From assembly GCA_027307335.1 (NCBI GenBank), contig DAHUXD010000003.1:62001-126000 (forward strand): 64,000 bases of DNA, in the 5' to 3' direction. This document shows positions 40,015 through 47,991 of this stretch, one piece after another (the stretch's first letter is position 1; each line of letters starts with the position of its first letter). The notes beneath the pieces are model-generated. The model saw only the letters and a list, made by a program, of their open reading frames with translations. It was not told the DNA's origin and ran no database searches. Source of the DNA: Acidobacteriota bacterium (GTDB lineage Bacteria > Acidobacteriota > Thermoanaerobaculia > UBA5066 > Gp7-AA6). Position numbers and translations under genes: made by a program.

Positions 40015-40517
40015 CCGACGTTCGCGACCGCCGGGGCGTCAATCTGGGCCTGATCTTCGTGTGCGTGGGCCTCTACCTCATCCTGAAGCGGTCCTTCCAC
40101 TTTCACGGCCCGGCGCCGGTCCTCCTGCTGATCGGGACGGTCCTGCTGTTCGTGTCCGCCCTGCGGAACTTCCGCGGGCCCCTCGTGGCGGCGGGCGTCC
40201 TGCTCGGCCTCGGGGCGGGATACCTGCTGCGCGACCCGCTCGAGCCCTGGATGCCCGCCTGGGCGACGCTGCTCCTCGGCCTCGGGTCCGGGCTCCTGCT
40301 CGTCGGCCTCCTCGACCGGAGCGCCGGCCGCGAGCGCCGGCCCGCCCCCGTCGTTCCCGGCGTCATCCTGGTCGCGATCGCCGTCATTACCGCGCTCGCC
40401 GGCAACCTGCGGGTCCCGCCCGCCCTCTACGACGCGCTCTGGCGCTTCTGGCCGTTCGCGCTGGTCGCGGCAGGGATCCTGCTGGTCGTGAGCGCCCTCC
40501 GAGGCCGAAAGGGCTGA
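40011..40517 (+). CDS. Small integral membrane protein, hypothetical
   Basis: The 168-aa protein has five to six hydrophobic segments with short Arg-rich loops. One is GLIFVCVGLYLILKR and another VLLLIGTVLLFVSALRNFRG. The pattern resembles the membrane part of LiaF/DUF5668-like proteins, which sense envelope stress, but there is no C-terminal soluble domain. It is translationally coupled (ATGA) to the 3-hydroxyacyl-CoA dehydrogenase gene with no obvious functional link. Confidence 0.72.
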   Translation: MTDVRDRRGVNLGLIFVCVGLYLILKRSFHFHGPAPVLLLIGTVLLFVSALRNFRGPLVAAGVLLGLGAGYLLRDPLEPWMPAWATLLLGLGSGLLLVGLLDRSAGRERRPAPVVPGVILVAIAVITALAGNLRVPPALYDALWRFWPFALVAAGILLVVSALRGRKG

Positions 40518-40579
40518 TCCCCGAAAACGATTCGTTTCGACCATTCGCGGCCAGCATCCCGCGCCCTTACACTCCTCCT

Positions 40580-41407
40580 GTGGCAGGCCATGGTCCGATC
40601 CAGCGGCGCGTCGGTCACGTGGTCACGCGCCTCATGATGTGGGAGCCCCTGCGGCGCTCGCGGCTCGGCCGCAGCGTTTACGGATGGATGTACCTCTTCG
40701 GCAAGTCCCGCGCCGAACGCTCGGAGTCGGAGTTCTTCCGGAGGCTCGTCGGCCCCGGCATGACCATCGTGGATCTCGGCGCCAACGTCGGCTTCTACAC
40801 AGCACAGTTCTCGGAGAGCGTCGGCAACGGCGGCTCCGTGATCGCCTTCGAGCCGGATCCCTTCTGCGCGGATATCCTCCGGCGCCGCATCGGCGCCCTG
40901 GAGTCCGCCGGCAACGTGCGCATCGAGGACGCGGCGCTCGGCGCCGCGCGCGGCGAGACAATTCTCTATTGCAGCCACCGGGACCGGGCGGAGAGCCGCA
41001 CCCATCCGCTGGATCCGGCGATTCCGGGCGAGACGGTCCGCGTGCCCGTGTGCACGCTCGACGAATACTGCCGCGAGCACGGCATCGAGCGGATCGACGG
41101 CGTGAAGGTGGACGTCGAGGGCGACGAGGTCAGCGCCCTGAGGGGCATGCGCGAGATCCTGACCACGCGCCCCCCGGGGTGGATCTTCATCGAGTTCTCG
41201 CCGGACCAGCTCCGCGGCGCTGGGGAGACCCCCGAGTCCTTCTGGTCGCTGCTGCGGGAGCACGGCTACCGCACCTACGCGCTCGAGAACGGACGGACGG
41301 CCGGGGCGATCGAGGACACCGACGCGTTCACGCGCGCCCACCAGCACGAGGACAGCAACGTCTTCGCGGTCCATCGCAGCCGTCCCGAGGCGGCGCTGCC
41401 CTCCTAG
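40580..41407 (+). CDS. FkbM family methyltransferase
   Basis: The 275-aa protein has the FkbM layout. SAM motif I is IVDLGANVGFYTAQFSESVG (about 62-81), motif II VIAFEPDPFCADILRRR, then VRVPVCTLDEYC and the characteristic VKVDVEGDEVSALRGM. It probably O-methylates a sugar or polyketide-like hydroxyl. GTG 40580 is chosen because TACACT (40568-40573) ends 6 bases upstream; no ribosome site is visible. The 3' end overlaps the convergent DUF4149-like gene by 4 bases. Confidence 0.9.
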   Translation: MAGHGPIQRRVGHVVTRLMMWEPLRRSRLGRSVYGWMYLFGKSRAERSESEFFRRLVGPGMTIVDLGANVGFYTAQFSESVGNGGSVIAFEPDPFCADILRRRIGALESAGNVRIEDAALGAARGETILYCSHRDRAESRTHPLDPAIPGETVRVPVCTLDEYCREHGIERIDGVKVDVEGDEVSALRGMREILTTRPPGWIFIEFSPDQLRGAGETPESFWSLLREHGYRTYALENGRTAGAIEDTDAFTRAHQHEDSNVFAVHRSRPEAALPS

Positions 41408-41967
41408 GAGAGGTCCAGGATCTTCGGCTGCGGCTTCGGCGCGGGCGCCGGGCCCGGGGGCGCGGAGCGCCGCTCGACGAGGAGCCGCGACGTCACCACG
41501 ACGACGAGGAGCGCCGCCGCGATCTCGAGCCAGAAGAATCCCGTCGCGAGGCGGTGATACCGCGCGAGGAGCACCCGCGACGGATCGCCCGCCGGAAGGT
41601 TGTCGATCAGCCCCGGCGCTTCGCGGCGGATGCGGTCGATCGGCGGGATGAGAAGCTGGCGGATCACGAGGGCGGCGAAGAAGCCGAGGATCGGCAGGCG
41701 GGTCAGCAGCGCCCGGGAGGCGCGCGCCGCGCCGCGGGTGAGGAGCCACGACGTCCCGAAGAGGAGAACGAAGCTCGCCTCCGCGATGGCGCAGAGCCTC
41801 GAGAGGATCGGGCTCTGGAGCGCCCCCGCCATGTCCCGCGTGGGGAGCACCGAGAAGACCGCCGGCGCGACGACCGCCCCGAAGAACACCGGCGGCGCGA
41901 AGGCCATCGCGAGCGCGAGGAGATGGATCGTCAGGACCAGGGAGTCGAGGCCGGCGACACGCCTCAC
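41404..41967 (-). CDS. DUF4149/TMEM205-like membrane protein
   Basis: The 187-aa protein has four membrane helices at about 8-30, 50-68, 80-97 and 135-155. The MAFAPPVFFGAVVAPAVFSV stretch is typical of the TMEM205/DUF4149 family. A charged loop (PIDRIRREAPGLIDNL) and a Pro-rich tail follow. The function is unknown. The GTG start overlaps the MqnD-like stop by 4 bases, so the two genes form an operon. Confidence 0.8.
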   Translation of the reverse strand: MRRVAGLDSLVLTIHLLALAMAFAPPVFFGAVVAPAVFSVLPTRDMAGALQSPILSRLCAIAEASFVLLFGTSWLLTRGAARASRALLTRLPILGFFAALVIRQLLIPPIDRIRREAPGLIDNLPAGDPSRVLLARYHRLATGFFWLEIAAALLVVVVTSRLLVERRSAPPGPAPAPKPQPKILDLS

Positions 41968-42806
41968 GGCGCGTACTCGGCGGTCACCTCCGGGGTCAGG
42001 CCGGCGGCGTGGGCGCGGTCGAGCAGCCGCTGCACCGCCCTCCGCCCGGCCTCGCCGTAGCCCTGCGTCCAGGCGTTGACGTACATGCCCACGAAGCGGT
42101 CCGCCTTCGCCCGGTCGAGCCCGCGCGCGTATCGCATCGCATGATCCAGCGCGTCCCGGCGGTGCGCCAGGCCGTACTCGATCGACCGCGAGAGCGCGCG
42201 GGAGATGCGGGCGATGCGGTCCGGGCCGAGGTCCCGCCGCACGACGTTGCCGCCGAGCGGCAGCGGCAGGCCGGTCTCTTCCTTCCACCACCGGCCGAGG
42301 TCGACGACGGCGAGGAGCCCCTCGTCCGAGTAGGTGAGCTGCCCCTCGTGGATCAGGAGTCCCGCGTCGATCCGGCCCTCGAGCACCGCCCCCTGGATCC
42401 GGTCGAACGGCATCGAAACGGTGTCGACGCCCGGCGCCCACAGGCGCAGCGCCAGCGCCGCCGTGGTCCGGTCCCCGGGGGACGCGACGCGCACCTGGCC
42501 GGATGCGATCTGCGCGCGCGTGACGGCCGCGCTCGCGACGACCACCGGGCCATACCCGTCGCCGAAGGAGGCGCCGTGCGGCAGCAGGAGATAGCGATCG
42601 GCGAGGTACGCGTAGGCATGGAACGAGACGGCCGTCACCGCGAGCTCGCCCGACATCGCCCGCCGGTTGAGGGACTCGATGTCCGACAGCTCGTGGACGA
42701 ACTCGAGGCCCTCCGTGTCGACGCGCCTCTCCGCGAGGGCGTAGAACATGAACGCGTCGTCGGAATCGGGGCTGTGGGCGACGGTGATGGTCTCGGCGGC
42801 GGTCAT
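41964..42806 (-). CDS. mqnD: MqnA/MqnD-like menaquinone biosynthesis protein
   Basis: The 280-aa protein has a periplasmic-binding-protein fold like MqnD (1,4-dihydroxy-6-naphthoate synthase of the futalosine pathway). It starts VAHSPDSDDAFMFYAL, then SLNRRAMSGELAVTAVSFHAYAY, DRYLLLPHGASFGDGYGPVVVA and LLIHEGQLTYSDEGL. No signal peptide is present, which agrees with a cytoplasmic enzyme and not a transporter protein. MqnD is the better match, but the wider MqnA/MqnD/SBP family has members of unknown function. Menaquinone would be the substrate of the ACIII encoded upstream. TAGAAT (42813-42818, minus strand) lies exactly 6 bases before the ATG. Confidence 0.78.
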   Translation of the reverse strand: MTAAETITVAHSPDSDDAFMFYALAERRVDTEGLEFVHELSDIESLNRRAMSGELAVTAVSFHAYAYLADRYLLLPHGASFGDGYGPVVVASAAVTRAQIASGQVRVASPGDRTTAALALRLWAPGVDTVSMPFDRIQGAVLEGRIDAGLLIHEGQLTYSDEGLLAVVDLGRWWKEETGLPLPLGGNVVRRDLGPDRIARISRALSRSIEYGLAHRRDALDHAMRYARGLDRAKADRFVGMYVNAWTQGYGEAGRRAVQRLLDRAHAAGLTPEVTAEYAP

Positions 42807-42812
42807 GGGCGG

Positions 42813-42818
42813 ATTCTA
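42813..42818 (-). promoter_or_regulatory. TAGAAT -10 for the mqnD-like gene, leaderless
   Basis: TAGAAT followed by CCGCCC and then ATG. The expected transcription start falls on the start codon. Confidence 0.55.
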
Positions 42819-42863
42819 TTTCGTGCGATGCGAGCCGGAGACTCGCTTCCGACCCCGCTCGAC

Positions 42864-42892
42864 TTGACTTGCAACGGGCGGATCGCCACAAT
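42864..42892 (+). promoter_or_regulatory. Strong predicted promoter of the Lys-rich peptide unit
   Basis: TTGACT (42864-42869), exactly 17 bases, then CACAAT (42887-42892). The predicted start near 42899 leaves a leader of about 220 bases before the small ORF at 43121. Confidence 0.6.
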
Positions 42893-42898
42893 GAAGTC

Positions 42899-43120
42899 AA
42901 GTGCTAAGTTCGCTGGGAAGCTCGTTCGACGGAAAGCACATCGACGCGGAAAAAGAAATCGCCGGATGGGTGGTCGCCCATCCGGCGAAAAAGCAAGAAC
43001 GTATGACCCATCAATCGTTCGGCAGCGGCAGACTGAAGGCGATACGCCCTTTAGCGGGGGCGCAAAAAGTAGCACCTCGCCCGCAGGCTGTCAATTGGCT
43101 GTCGGGAGGGAGGTGACGTA
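42899..43120 (+). ncRNA. Candidate structured leader or small RNA
   Basis: No gene in this stretch has host-like codon use. It contains a very stable 11-bp hairpin (42959-42986, CGCCGGATGGG with CCCATCCGGCG) flanked by A-rich runs. The segment AAGTGCT near its 5' end (42899-42905) is complementary to AGCACTT at 43186-43192, beyond the small ORF. A transcript from the promoter at 42864 to the terminator at 43214 could therefore close on itself. It resembles neither tmRNA nor 6S RNA closely enough to name. Confidence 0.4.
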
Positions 43121-43180
43121 ATGGCCACGAAGAAGAAGGCGGCGAAGAAGGCGAAGAAGGCGACCAAGAAGAAGAAGTAA
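43121..43180 (+). CDS. 19-residue lysine/alanine-rich peptide
   Basis: MATKKKAAKKAKKATKKKK is the whole product: 12 lysines in 19 residues, the rest Ala, Thr and Met. A near-perfect ribosome site, GGGAGGGAGGTGA, stands 4-8 bases before the ATG. A consensus promoter lies upstream and a strong terminator 34 bases downstream, which together support real expression. The composition resembles the tails of histone H1-like and other DNA- or RNA-binding proteins, so nucleic-acid or ribosome contact is a reasonable inference. No specific family is claimed. The lysine codons are all AAG. Confidence 0.6.
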   Translation: MATKKKAAKKAKKATKKKK

Positions 43181-43213
43181 GTCAAGCACTTACAGCTTCG
43201 AACACGGTTTCTC

Positions 43214-43238
43214 GGGGGCCTGCGGGCCCCCTTTTTTT
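43214..43238 (+). terminator. Rho-independent terminator after the Lys-rich peptide
   Basis: GGGGGCC (43214-43220) pairs with GGCCCCC (43225-43231) around a four-base loop, followed by seven T. Confidence 0.92.
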
Positions 43239-43291
43239 GTCCCCAAACGGGGACGCCTTCTGCCTCCGGGAACACCGCGATTCGGGCCCAG

Positions 43292-43311
43292 CTATATCGC
43301 TATTGATATAG
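43292..43311. promoter_or_regulatory. Palindromic operator of the second PadR gene
   Basis: CTATATC, six bases, then GATATAG form a perfect 7+7 inverted repeat that stands out in GC-rich DNA. The overlapping TATAGT (43307-43312) is a likely -10, ending 7 bases before the ATG at 43320. Binding of the regulator here would block its own transcription. Confidence 0.7.
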
Positions 43312-43319
43312 TTGCCGCG

Positions 43320-43925
43320 ATGTCGCTCCCTCACGTGCTGCTCGGTCTGCTCCACGAATCGCCGAAGACGGGTTACGACCTCGCGCGCGCGATCCGCGAC
43401 GAAATGGATCCCGCGTGGAGCGCGGGCTTCTCGCAGATCTACCCCGCCCTCGCCCGTCTCCGGCGGCGCGGCTGGGTGCTCCTCCGGGTCCTCGGCCCCC
43501 GCCACGGACCCCGCCGGCTCCTCTACCGGGTCACGGCCGCCGGCCGCCGCGAGCTCGCGCGCTGGCTCGCCGAGACGCCCCCCTCCCGGGCGGGGAACGA
43601 CCCCGCCCTCGCCCGCCTCGCGCTCCTCGACGCCCTCCCGCCCGCTCCGAGACGCGAGGCTCTCGCCTCGGCGGAGGACGCCGCGGAGGCCGAGGTGGAG
43701 CGCCTGCGCCGGCTTCCGCCCGCGGCCGGAACCCGGGCGCTCGCGCGCCGGGCGGCGATCGAGCGCGCGGAGGCGGTGCGGCGCTGCGTCCATGCCGTCC
43801 CGCGGCGGGAAAACGCCGCGTCGGAATCCGGGCCGGCGAAGCCGGGCCGGATTCCGAAAAAGGAATCGCTCCCGGCCTCGCCTTCCCACTCCGCCCGCCG
43901 CATCTCCCCCCGCAAGAAGCGCTGA
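43320..43925 (+). CDS. PadR family transcriptional regulator, long type
   Basis: The 201-aa protein has an N-terminal winged helix (HVLLGLLHESPKTGYDLARAI, about 5-25; FSQIYPALARLRRRGW, about 38-53; wing to about 80). An Ala/Arg/Glu-rich helical C-terminal region and a basic, low-complexity tail follow. There is no Shine-Dalgarno. A TATAGT box ends 7 bases upstream of the ATG and overlaps a palindromic operator, so autorepression of a leaderless message is likely. It may also control the aldehyde oxidase genes that begin 90 bases downstream. Confidence 0.85.
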   Translation: MSLPHVLLGLLHESPKTGYDLARAIRDEMDPAWSAGFSQIYPALARLRRRGWVLLRVLGPRHGPRRLLYRVTAAGRRELARWLAETPPSRAGNDPALARLALLDALPPAPRREALASAEDAAEAEVERLRRLPPAAGTRALARRAAIERAEAVRRCVHAVPRRENAASESGPAKPGRIPKKESLPASPSHSARRISPRKKR

Positions 43926-44014
43926 CCTCGCCCCGACCCGCGAGGCGCTCGCAGGGAGGGACCCGAAACACCGGCCCCCTGCGGACGTATGATCCGGAGT
44001 CCGGGAGGCGCGAC

Positions 44015-44731
44015 ATGAGCGACGAACCCGACGAACCTCGTAGCGGTTTCACACGGCGCGACCTGGTGCGCGGCAGCCTCGTCGGCGCGGTCGCGGCGAC
44101 GATCGGGGGCAAGGCGAGAGCGGCCGAGCCGGAGAGCATGGGTCCGGGCGCCGCGCCGCTCGAGCTGAACGTCAACGGCTCCGTCCACCGGCTCTCGCTC
44201 GAGCCCCGCGTCACGCTCGCCGACGCTCTGCGCGACCGGATCGGCCTGACGGGGACGAAGGTCGTCTGCGGGCGGGGCGCCTGCGGGGCCTGCACGGTCC
44301 TCCTCGACGGCAAGACCGTCTGCTCGTGCCTGACGCTGGCACACGAGGCGGCCGGCAAGCCGATCACCACGATCGAGGGGCTCGCCTCCGACGGCCGCCT
44401 GACGCCGCTGCAGGAGGCCTTCATCGCGACCGACGCGCTCCAGTGCGGCTTCTGCACGTCCGGGATGATCCTCTCCTGCAAGGTCCTCCTCGACACGAAC
44501 CCGAAACCCACGCGCCAGGCCATCCGCGAGGCCGTCGCCGGGAACCTCTGCCGCTGCGGCACGTACAACCACGTCTTCGAGGCCGTCGAGCGGGCGGCAG
44601 GACAGAAGACCGCGAAGGAGGGCGCGCCGCATCCCGCGCCCCGCACCCAGCAGCCCGAACCGAATTACGAAGACGACCCGCGCGTGGCCGAGGCCCTCCG
44701 CCAGGTCCTGGACGAGGAGGGAATGGCATGA
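44015..44731 (+). CDS. paoA: Tat-exported 2Fe-2S subunit of aldehyde oxidoreductase (PaoA-like)
   Basis: The 238-aa protein has a twin-arginine signal (TRRDLVRGSLVGAVAATIGG, cleavage near KARA). It carries two 2Fe-2S domains: plant-type CGRGACGACTVLLDG (with CSC) at about 90-110 and the all-helical CGFCTSGM/CRCGTY at about 150-195. It transfers electrons from the molybdenum site to FAD or an acceptor. GGGAGG lies 7 bases before the ATG. The Tat signal on only this subunit matches PaoA (YagT) of E. coli, which carries its partners to the periplasm. The C-terminal Pro/Glu-rich tail is extra. ATGA overlap with the large subunit. Confidence 0.9.
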   Translation: MSDEPDEPRSGFTRRDLVRGSLVGAVAATIGGKARAAEPESMGPGAAPLELNVNGSVHRLSLEPRVTLADALRDRIGLTGTKVVCGRGACGACTVLLDGKTVCSCLTLAHEAAGKPITTIEGLASDGRLTPLQEAFIATDALQCGFCTSGMILSCKVLLDTNPKPTRQAIREAVAGNLCRCGTYNHVFEAVERAAGQKTAKEGAPHPAPRTQQPEPNYEDDPRVAEALRQVLDEEGMA

Positions 44732-47016
44732 AAGAGAAGATCCGCGTCGGCTTCGAGGGCGACTTCCAGTTCAGGGAGATCGAGATCGCGGCCGGCGACC
44801 CCGCTCCCTGGGATCCCTCGCAGAAGTTCTCGGTCGTCGGGACGCGCCAGCCGCGGCTCGATGGCAAGGCGAAGGCGACCGGCGAGGCGAAGTACTCGAT
44901 CGACGTCCGCCTGCCGGGAATGCTGTACGGCCGCATCCTGCGCTGCATGCTCCCGGCGGCGACGGTGAAGTCGCTCGACCTCTCCGCGGCCCGGAAGATG
45001 CCGGGCGTGCGGGCCGCGATCGCGCTCGCCGAGCCGGGCGAAAAGCTGCGCTTCGCGGGACAGGAGGTCGCGGCCGTCGCGGCCGAGACACCCGACCAGG
45101 CGGAGGATGCCCTCGCGGCGATCCGGGTCGCCTACGAGGCCCGGCCGTTCGTCGTCTCGCTCGACGACGCCCGGAAGTCCGGCGCCCCCCTCGTCTTCGA
45201 AGGCAAGACCGAGACGAAGACGAGCGGCGGCGACGTCGAGAGCGGCGGGAAGAATCTCGCGCGCCACGGCAACGTCCTCGGGCCGCGCTCGACCGTCAAG
45301 GGCGACGTGGATGCCGGATTCCAGAAGGCCGCCGGCGTCGTCGAGGGGACGTACGACACGCAGGTGCAGACCCACTCGGCGCTCGAGACGCACGGTCTCG
45401 TCGCCCGCTGGGAGGGCACGGAGCTGACGGTCTGGGCGTCCACGCAGGGCATCTTCGACATGCGCGACCAGCTCGCCGAGACGCTCCAGATCCCCGTCTC
45501 GAAGGTCCGCGTCATCACGGAGTACATGGGCGGGGGCTTCGGCGCCAAGTTCGGCCCGCGAGTCGAGGGGCTCGCGGCGGCCAGGCTCGCGAAGGAGGCG
45601 GGCGCCCCCGTCAAGCTCTTCCTGGACCGCAAGGAGGAGCAGCTCGCGAGCGGCAACCGGCCGTCGGCCCGACAGACCGTCAAGGCGGGCGCCACGAGGG
45701 ACGGCAAGCTGACCGCGCTCCAGCTGACCGTGTACGGCAACGGCGGGACGAACGGCGGGACCGGCACGAGCGGCCCGGTCAAGAACGTCTACGCCTGCGA
45801 GAACCTGAAGGTCGACGAGTACGACGTCTTCACGAACGCCGGGCCGGGCACCGCCATGCGCGCGCCCGGCCACCCGCAGGGCGCCTTCGCCCTCGAGGCG
45901 ACGATGGACGAGCTCGCGAAGGCGATCGGGATGGATCCGCTCGAGTTCCGCCTGAAGAACGACCCGTCCGCCGTGCGGCGCGAGCAGTTTCGCGTCGGCG
46001 CGGAGAAGATCGGGTGGAAGGACCGGGACGCGCGCCGCAAGACGTCGGACCCCGAGATCCTCCGCGGCGTCGGCGTCGGCGCGGCCGTCTGGTACAACAC
46101 CGGCGGCACGGGCCCGCGGGCGACCGTGACGATCCACAAGGACGGCTCGGCCGAGGTCGAGCACGGCGTCCAGGACCTCGGGACCGGCTCGCGGACGATG
46201 GTCGCGATGGTCGCGGCCGAGGAGCTCGGGGTGCCGCTCGACGAGGTCTCGGTCTCGATCGGCGACTCGCGCCTCCCCTTCGCCCCGGACTCCGGCGGGT
46301 CCACCACGACGCCCTCCTCGGCGCCCGCGATCCGCCGCGCGGCCTGGGAGGCGAAGCAGGCGCTCGCTCGCGCGGTCGCGAAGGAGTGGAAGGTGCCGGC
46401 CGAGTCGGTGAAGGTCGAGAAGGGCCGGGTCTCCGCCGCCGGGAATCCCCCGCACGAGGCAACCTGGGCGGCCGCCTGCAAGCTCCTGCCGAGCGAAGGC
46501 GTGGCCGCCACGGCCGAGCGCGCCGACAATCACGAGGACGCCTGGAAGCGCTTCACGACCGGCTGCCAGTTCGCGGAGGTCGAGGTGGATACGGCGACCG
46601 GCAAGGTCCGGGTGAACCGCGTCGTCGCGGTCCACGACTGCGGCGTGCCGATCAATCCCCTGACGACCGAGAGCCAGATCCAGGGCGGCGTCATCCAGGG
46701 GGTCTCGTACGCGCTCTTCGAGGACCGGATCCTCGACCGGCCGACCGGGCGGATGGTCAACCCGAACGTCGAGGCCTACAAGATCGCCGGGGCGCTCGAC
46801 GTGCCGGAGATCGACGTCACGCTCGTCTCGGTGTGGGACGGGATCAACAACACCAACTCGGTCGGCATCGGCGAGCCGGCCACCGTTCCGACGGCCGCCG
46901 CGATCGCCAACGCCGTCTCGCACGCGCTCGGGGTGCGGATCCGGCAGATCCCGATCACTCCCGAGGTCGTCCTGGCCGCCGTAAGAGAGAGGGACTCGAA
47001 GGGAGGCCGGTCATGA
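44728..47016 (+). CDS. paoC: Molybdopterin-binding subunit of aldehyde oxidoreductase (PaoC-like)
   Basis: The 762-aa catalytic subunit belongs to the xanthine dehydrogenase/aldehyde oxidase family. It has an Ald_Xan_dh N-terminal domain (about 35-145, SVVGTRQPRLDGKAKATGEA), then cofactor-binding stretches YMGGGFGAKFG, AMRAPGHPQGAFALE and GVQDLGTGSRT. The catalytic glutamate is in GIGEPATVP near 710. It oxidises aldehydes with water as oxygen donor, probably in the periplasm. It has no signal of its own and would ride with the Tat subunit. It overlaps both neighbours by 4 bases. The gene order (small, large, FAD) differs from paoABC. Confidence 0.92.
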   Translation: MKEKIRVGFEGDFQFREIEIAAGDPAPWDPSQKFSVVGTRQPRLDGKAKATGEAKYSIDVRLPGMLYGRILRCMLPAATVKSLDLSAARKMPGVRAAIALAEPGEKLRFAGQEVAAVAAETPDQAEDALAAIRVAYEARPFVVSLDDARKSGAPLVFEGKTETKTSGGDVESGGKNLARHGNVLGPRSTVKGDVDAGFQKAAGVVEGTYDTQVQTHSALETHGLVARWEGTELTVWASTQGIFDMRDQLAETLQIPVSKVRVITEYMGGGFGAKFGPRVEGLAAARLAKEAGAPVKLFLDRKEEQLASGNRPSARQTVKAGATRDGKLTALQLTVYGNGGTNGGTGTSGPVKNVYACENLKVDEYDVFTNAGPGTAMRAPGHPQGAFALEATMDELAKAIGMDPLEFRLKNDPSAVRREQFRVGAEKIGWKDRDARRKTSDPEILRGVGVGAAVWYNTGGTGPRATVTIHKDGSAEVEHGVQDLGTGSRTMVAMVAAEELGVPLDEVSVSIGDSRLPFAPDSGGSTTTPSSAPAIRRAAWEAKQALARAVAKEWKVPAESVKVEKGRVSAAGNPPHEATWAAACKLLPSEGVAATAERADNHEDAWKRFTTGCQFAEVEVDTATGKVRVNRVVAVHDCGVPINPLTTESQIQGGVIQGVSYALFEDRILDRPTGRMVNPNVEAYKIAGALDVPEIDVTLVSVWDGINNTNSVGIGEPATVPTAAAIANAVSHALGVRIRQIPITPEVVLAAVRERDSKGGRS

Positions 47017-47984
47017 AGCCGTTCACGCTGGTCCGGCCCACCTCCCTCGCCGAGGCGGCGCGGCTCTCCGCCGCCTCCGACGCCGAGATCAAGGCGGGCG
47101 GCGTCGACCTCGTCGACCGCATGAAGGAAGGGATCGACAGCCCGAAGACGGTCGTTTCGATCGTCGAGATCGCCGGGTACGACCGGATCGAGCCCGGACC
47201 GCCGGCCCGCCTCGGCGCCCTCGCCACGCTTGCGCGGATCGCCGACGACGCCGGGCTCCGGAAGGCGTACCCCGCGCTCGCCGACGCGGCCGCGGGAGCG
47301 GCGACGCCGCAGATCCGCCACATGGCGACGCTCGGCGGCAACCTCTGCCAGCGGCCGCGCTGTTGGTACTACCGTCTCGAGGAGTTCGAGTGCCGCAAGA
47401 AGGGCGGCGACGACTGCTTCGCGCGGGACGGCGAGAACCGGTTCCACGCGGTCTTCGACACCGACCTGACCTGCTGCTGCGTGCACCCCTCGGCGACGGG
47501 CACCGCTCTCCTCGCCTACGGCGCCTCGCTCGACGTCGTGGGTCCGAAGGGCAAGCGGACCCTCCCGATCGACCGGTTCTTCCACCGCCCCGTCAAGGAC
47601 CCGACGCGCGAGAACACGCTCACGGCGGGCGAGATCGTCGCGGGCGTCGCGATCCCGGCCCCGGCCGCCGGCTCCCGATCGGCGTACCGGAAGCTGAAGG
47701 AGAAGGAGTCCTTCGACTGGCCGCTCGTCGAGACGTGCGTCGCGTTCACGCTGTCCGGGGGGACCGTGCGCGGCGCCCGCGTCGTCTTCGGCTCGGTCGC
47801 GCCGACGCCATACCGCTCGATGGCCGCGGAAAGGGCGCTCGAGGGCGGCACGCCGTCCGACGCCCTCGCGAAGAAGGCCGCGGAGGCCGCGATCGCCGAG
47901 GCGAAGCCGCTCTCGCAGAACGCGTACAAGGTCACCCTCGCGAAAGTCGAGCTCGAGCGGGCGCTGCGCCAGGCGTGGGCCTGA
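47013..47984 (+). CDS. paoB: FAD-binding subunit of aldehyde oxidoreductase (PaoB-like)
   Basis: The 323-aa protein has a PCMH-type FAD domain (KAGGVDLVDRMKEG, then IRHMATLGGNLCQ) and a CO-dehydrogenase-flavoprotein C-terminal domain. Between them are extra cysteines (CQRPRC, FECRKKGGDDC, CCCVHPS). They correspond to the 4Fe-4S cluster known in PaoB but absent from ordinary xanthine dehydrogenase FAD subunits. This favours PaoABC over a xanthine dehydrogenase. GGGAGG precedes the ATG, which overlaps the large-subunit stop. Confidence 0.9.
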   Translation: MKPFTLVRPTSLAEAARLSAASDAEIKAGGVDLVDRMKEGIDSPKTVVSIVEIAGYDRIEPGPPARLGALATLARIADDAGLRKAYPALADAAAGAATPQIRHMATLGGNLCQRPRCWYYRLEEFECRKKGGDDCFARDGENRFHAVFDTDLTCCCVHPSATGTALLAYGASLDVVGPKGKRTLPIDRFFHRPVKDPTRENTLTAGEIVAGVAIPAPAAGSRSAYRKLKEKESFDWPLVETCVAFTLSGGTVRGARVVFGSVAPTPYRSMAAERALEGGTPSDALAKKAAEAAIAEAKPLSQNAYKVTLAKVELERALRQAWA

Positions 47985-47991
47985 CGCGATC

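Noticed and set aside
42901-43116. A 71-codon frame starting at GTG 42901, just after the -10 of the Lys-peptide promoter
   Set aside because: The position would fit a leaderless gene, but the codons used (CTA, TTA, ATA, GTA, GGA, AAA) are unlike all neighbours. The strong hairpin and the ribosome site of the next ORF overlap it. I treat the region as a non-coding leader.
42890-43200. tmRNA or 6S RNA
   Set aside because: There is no tRNA-like acceptor end and no tag ending in ALAA, and the long central bubble of 6S RNA is not evident. The Lys-rich ORF is not a tag peptide.
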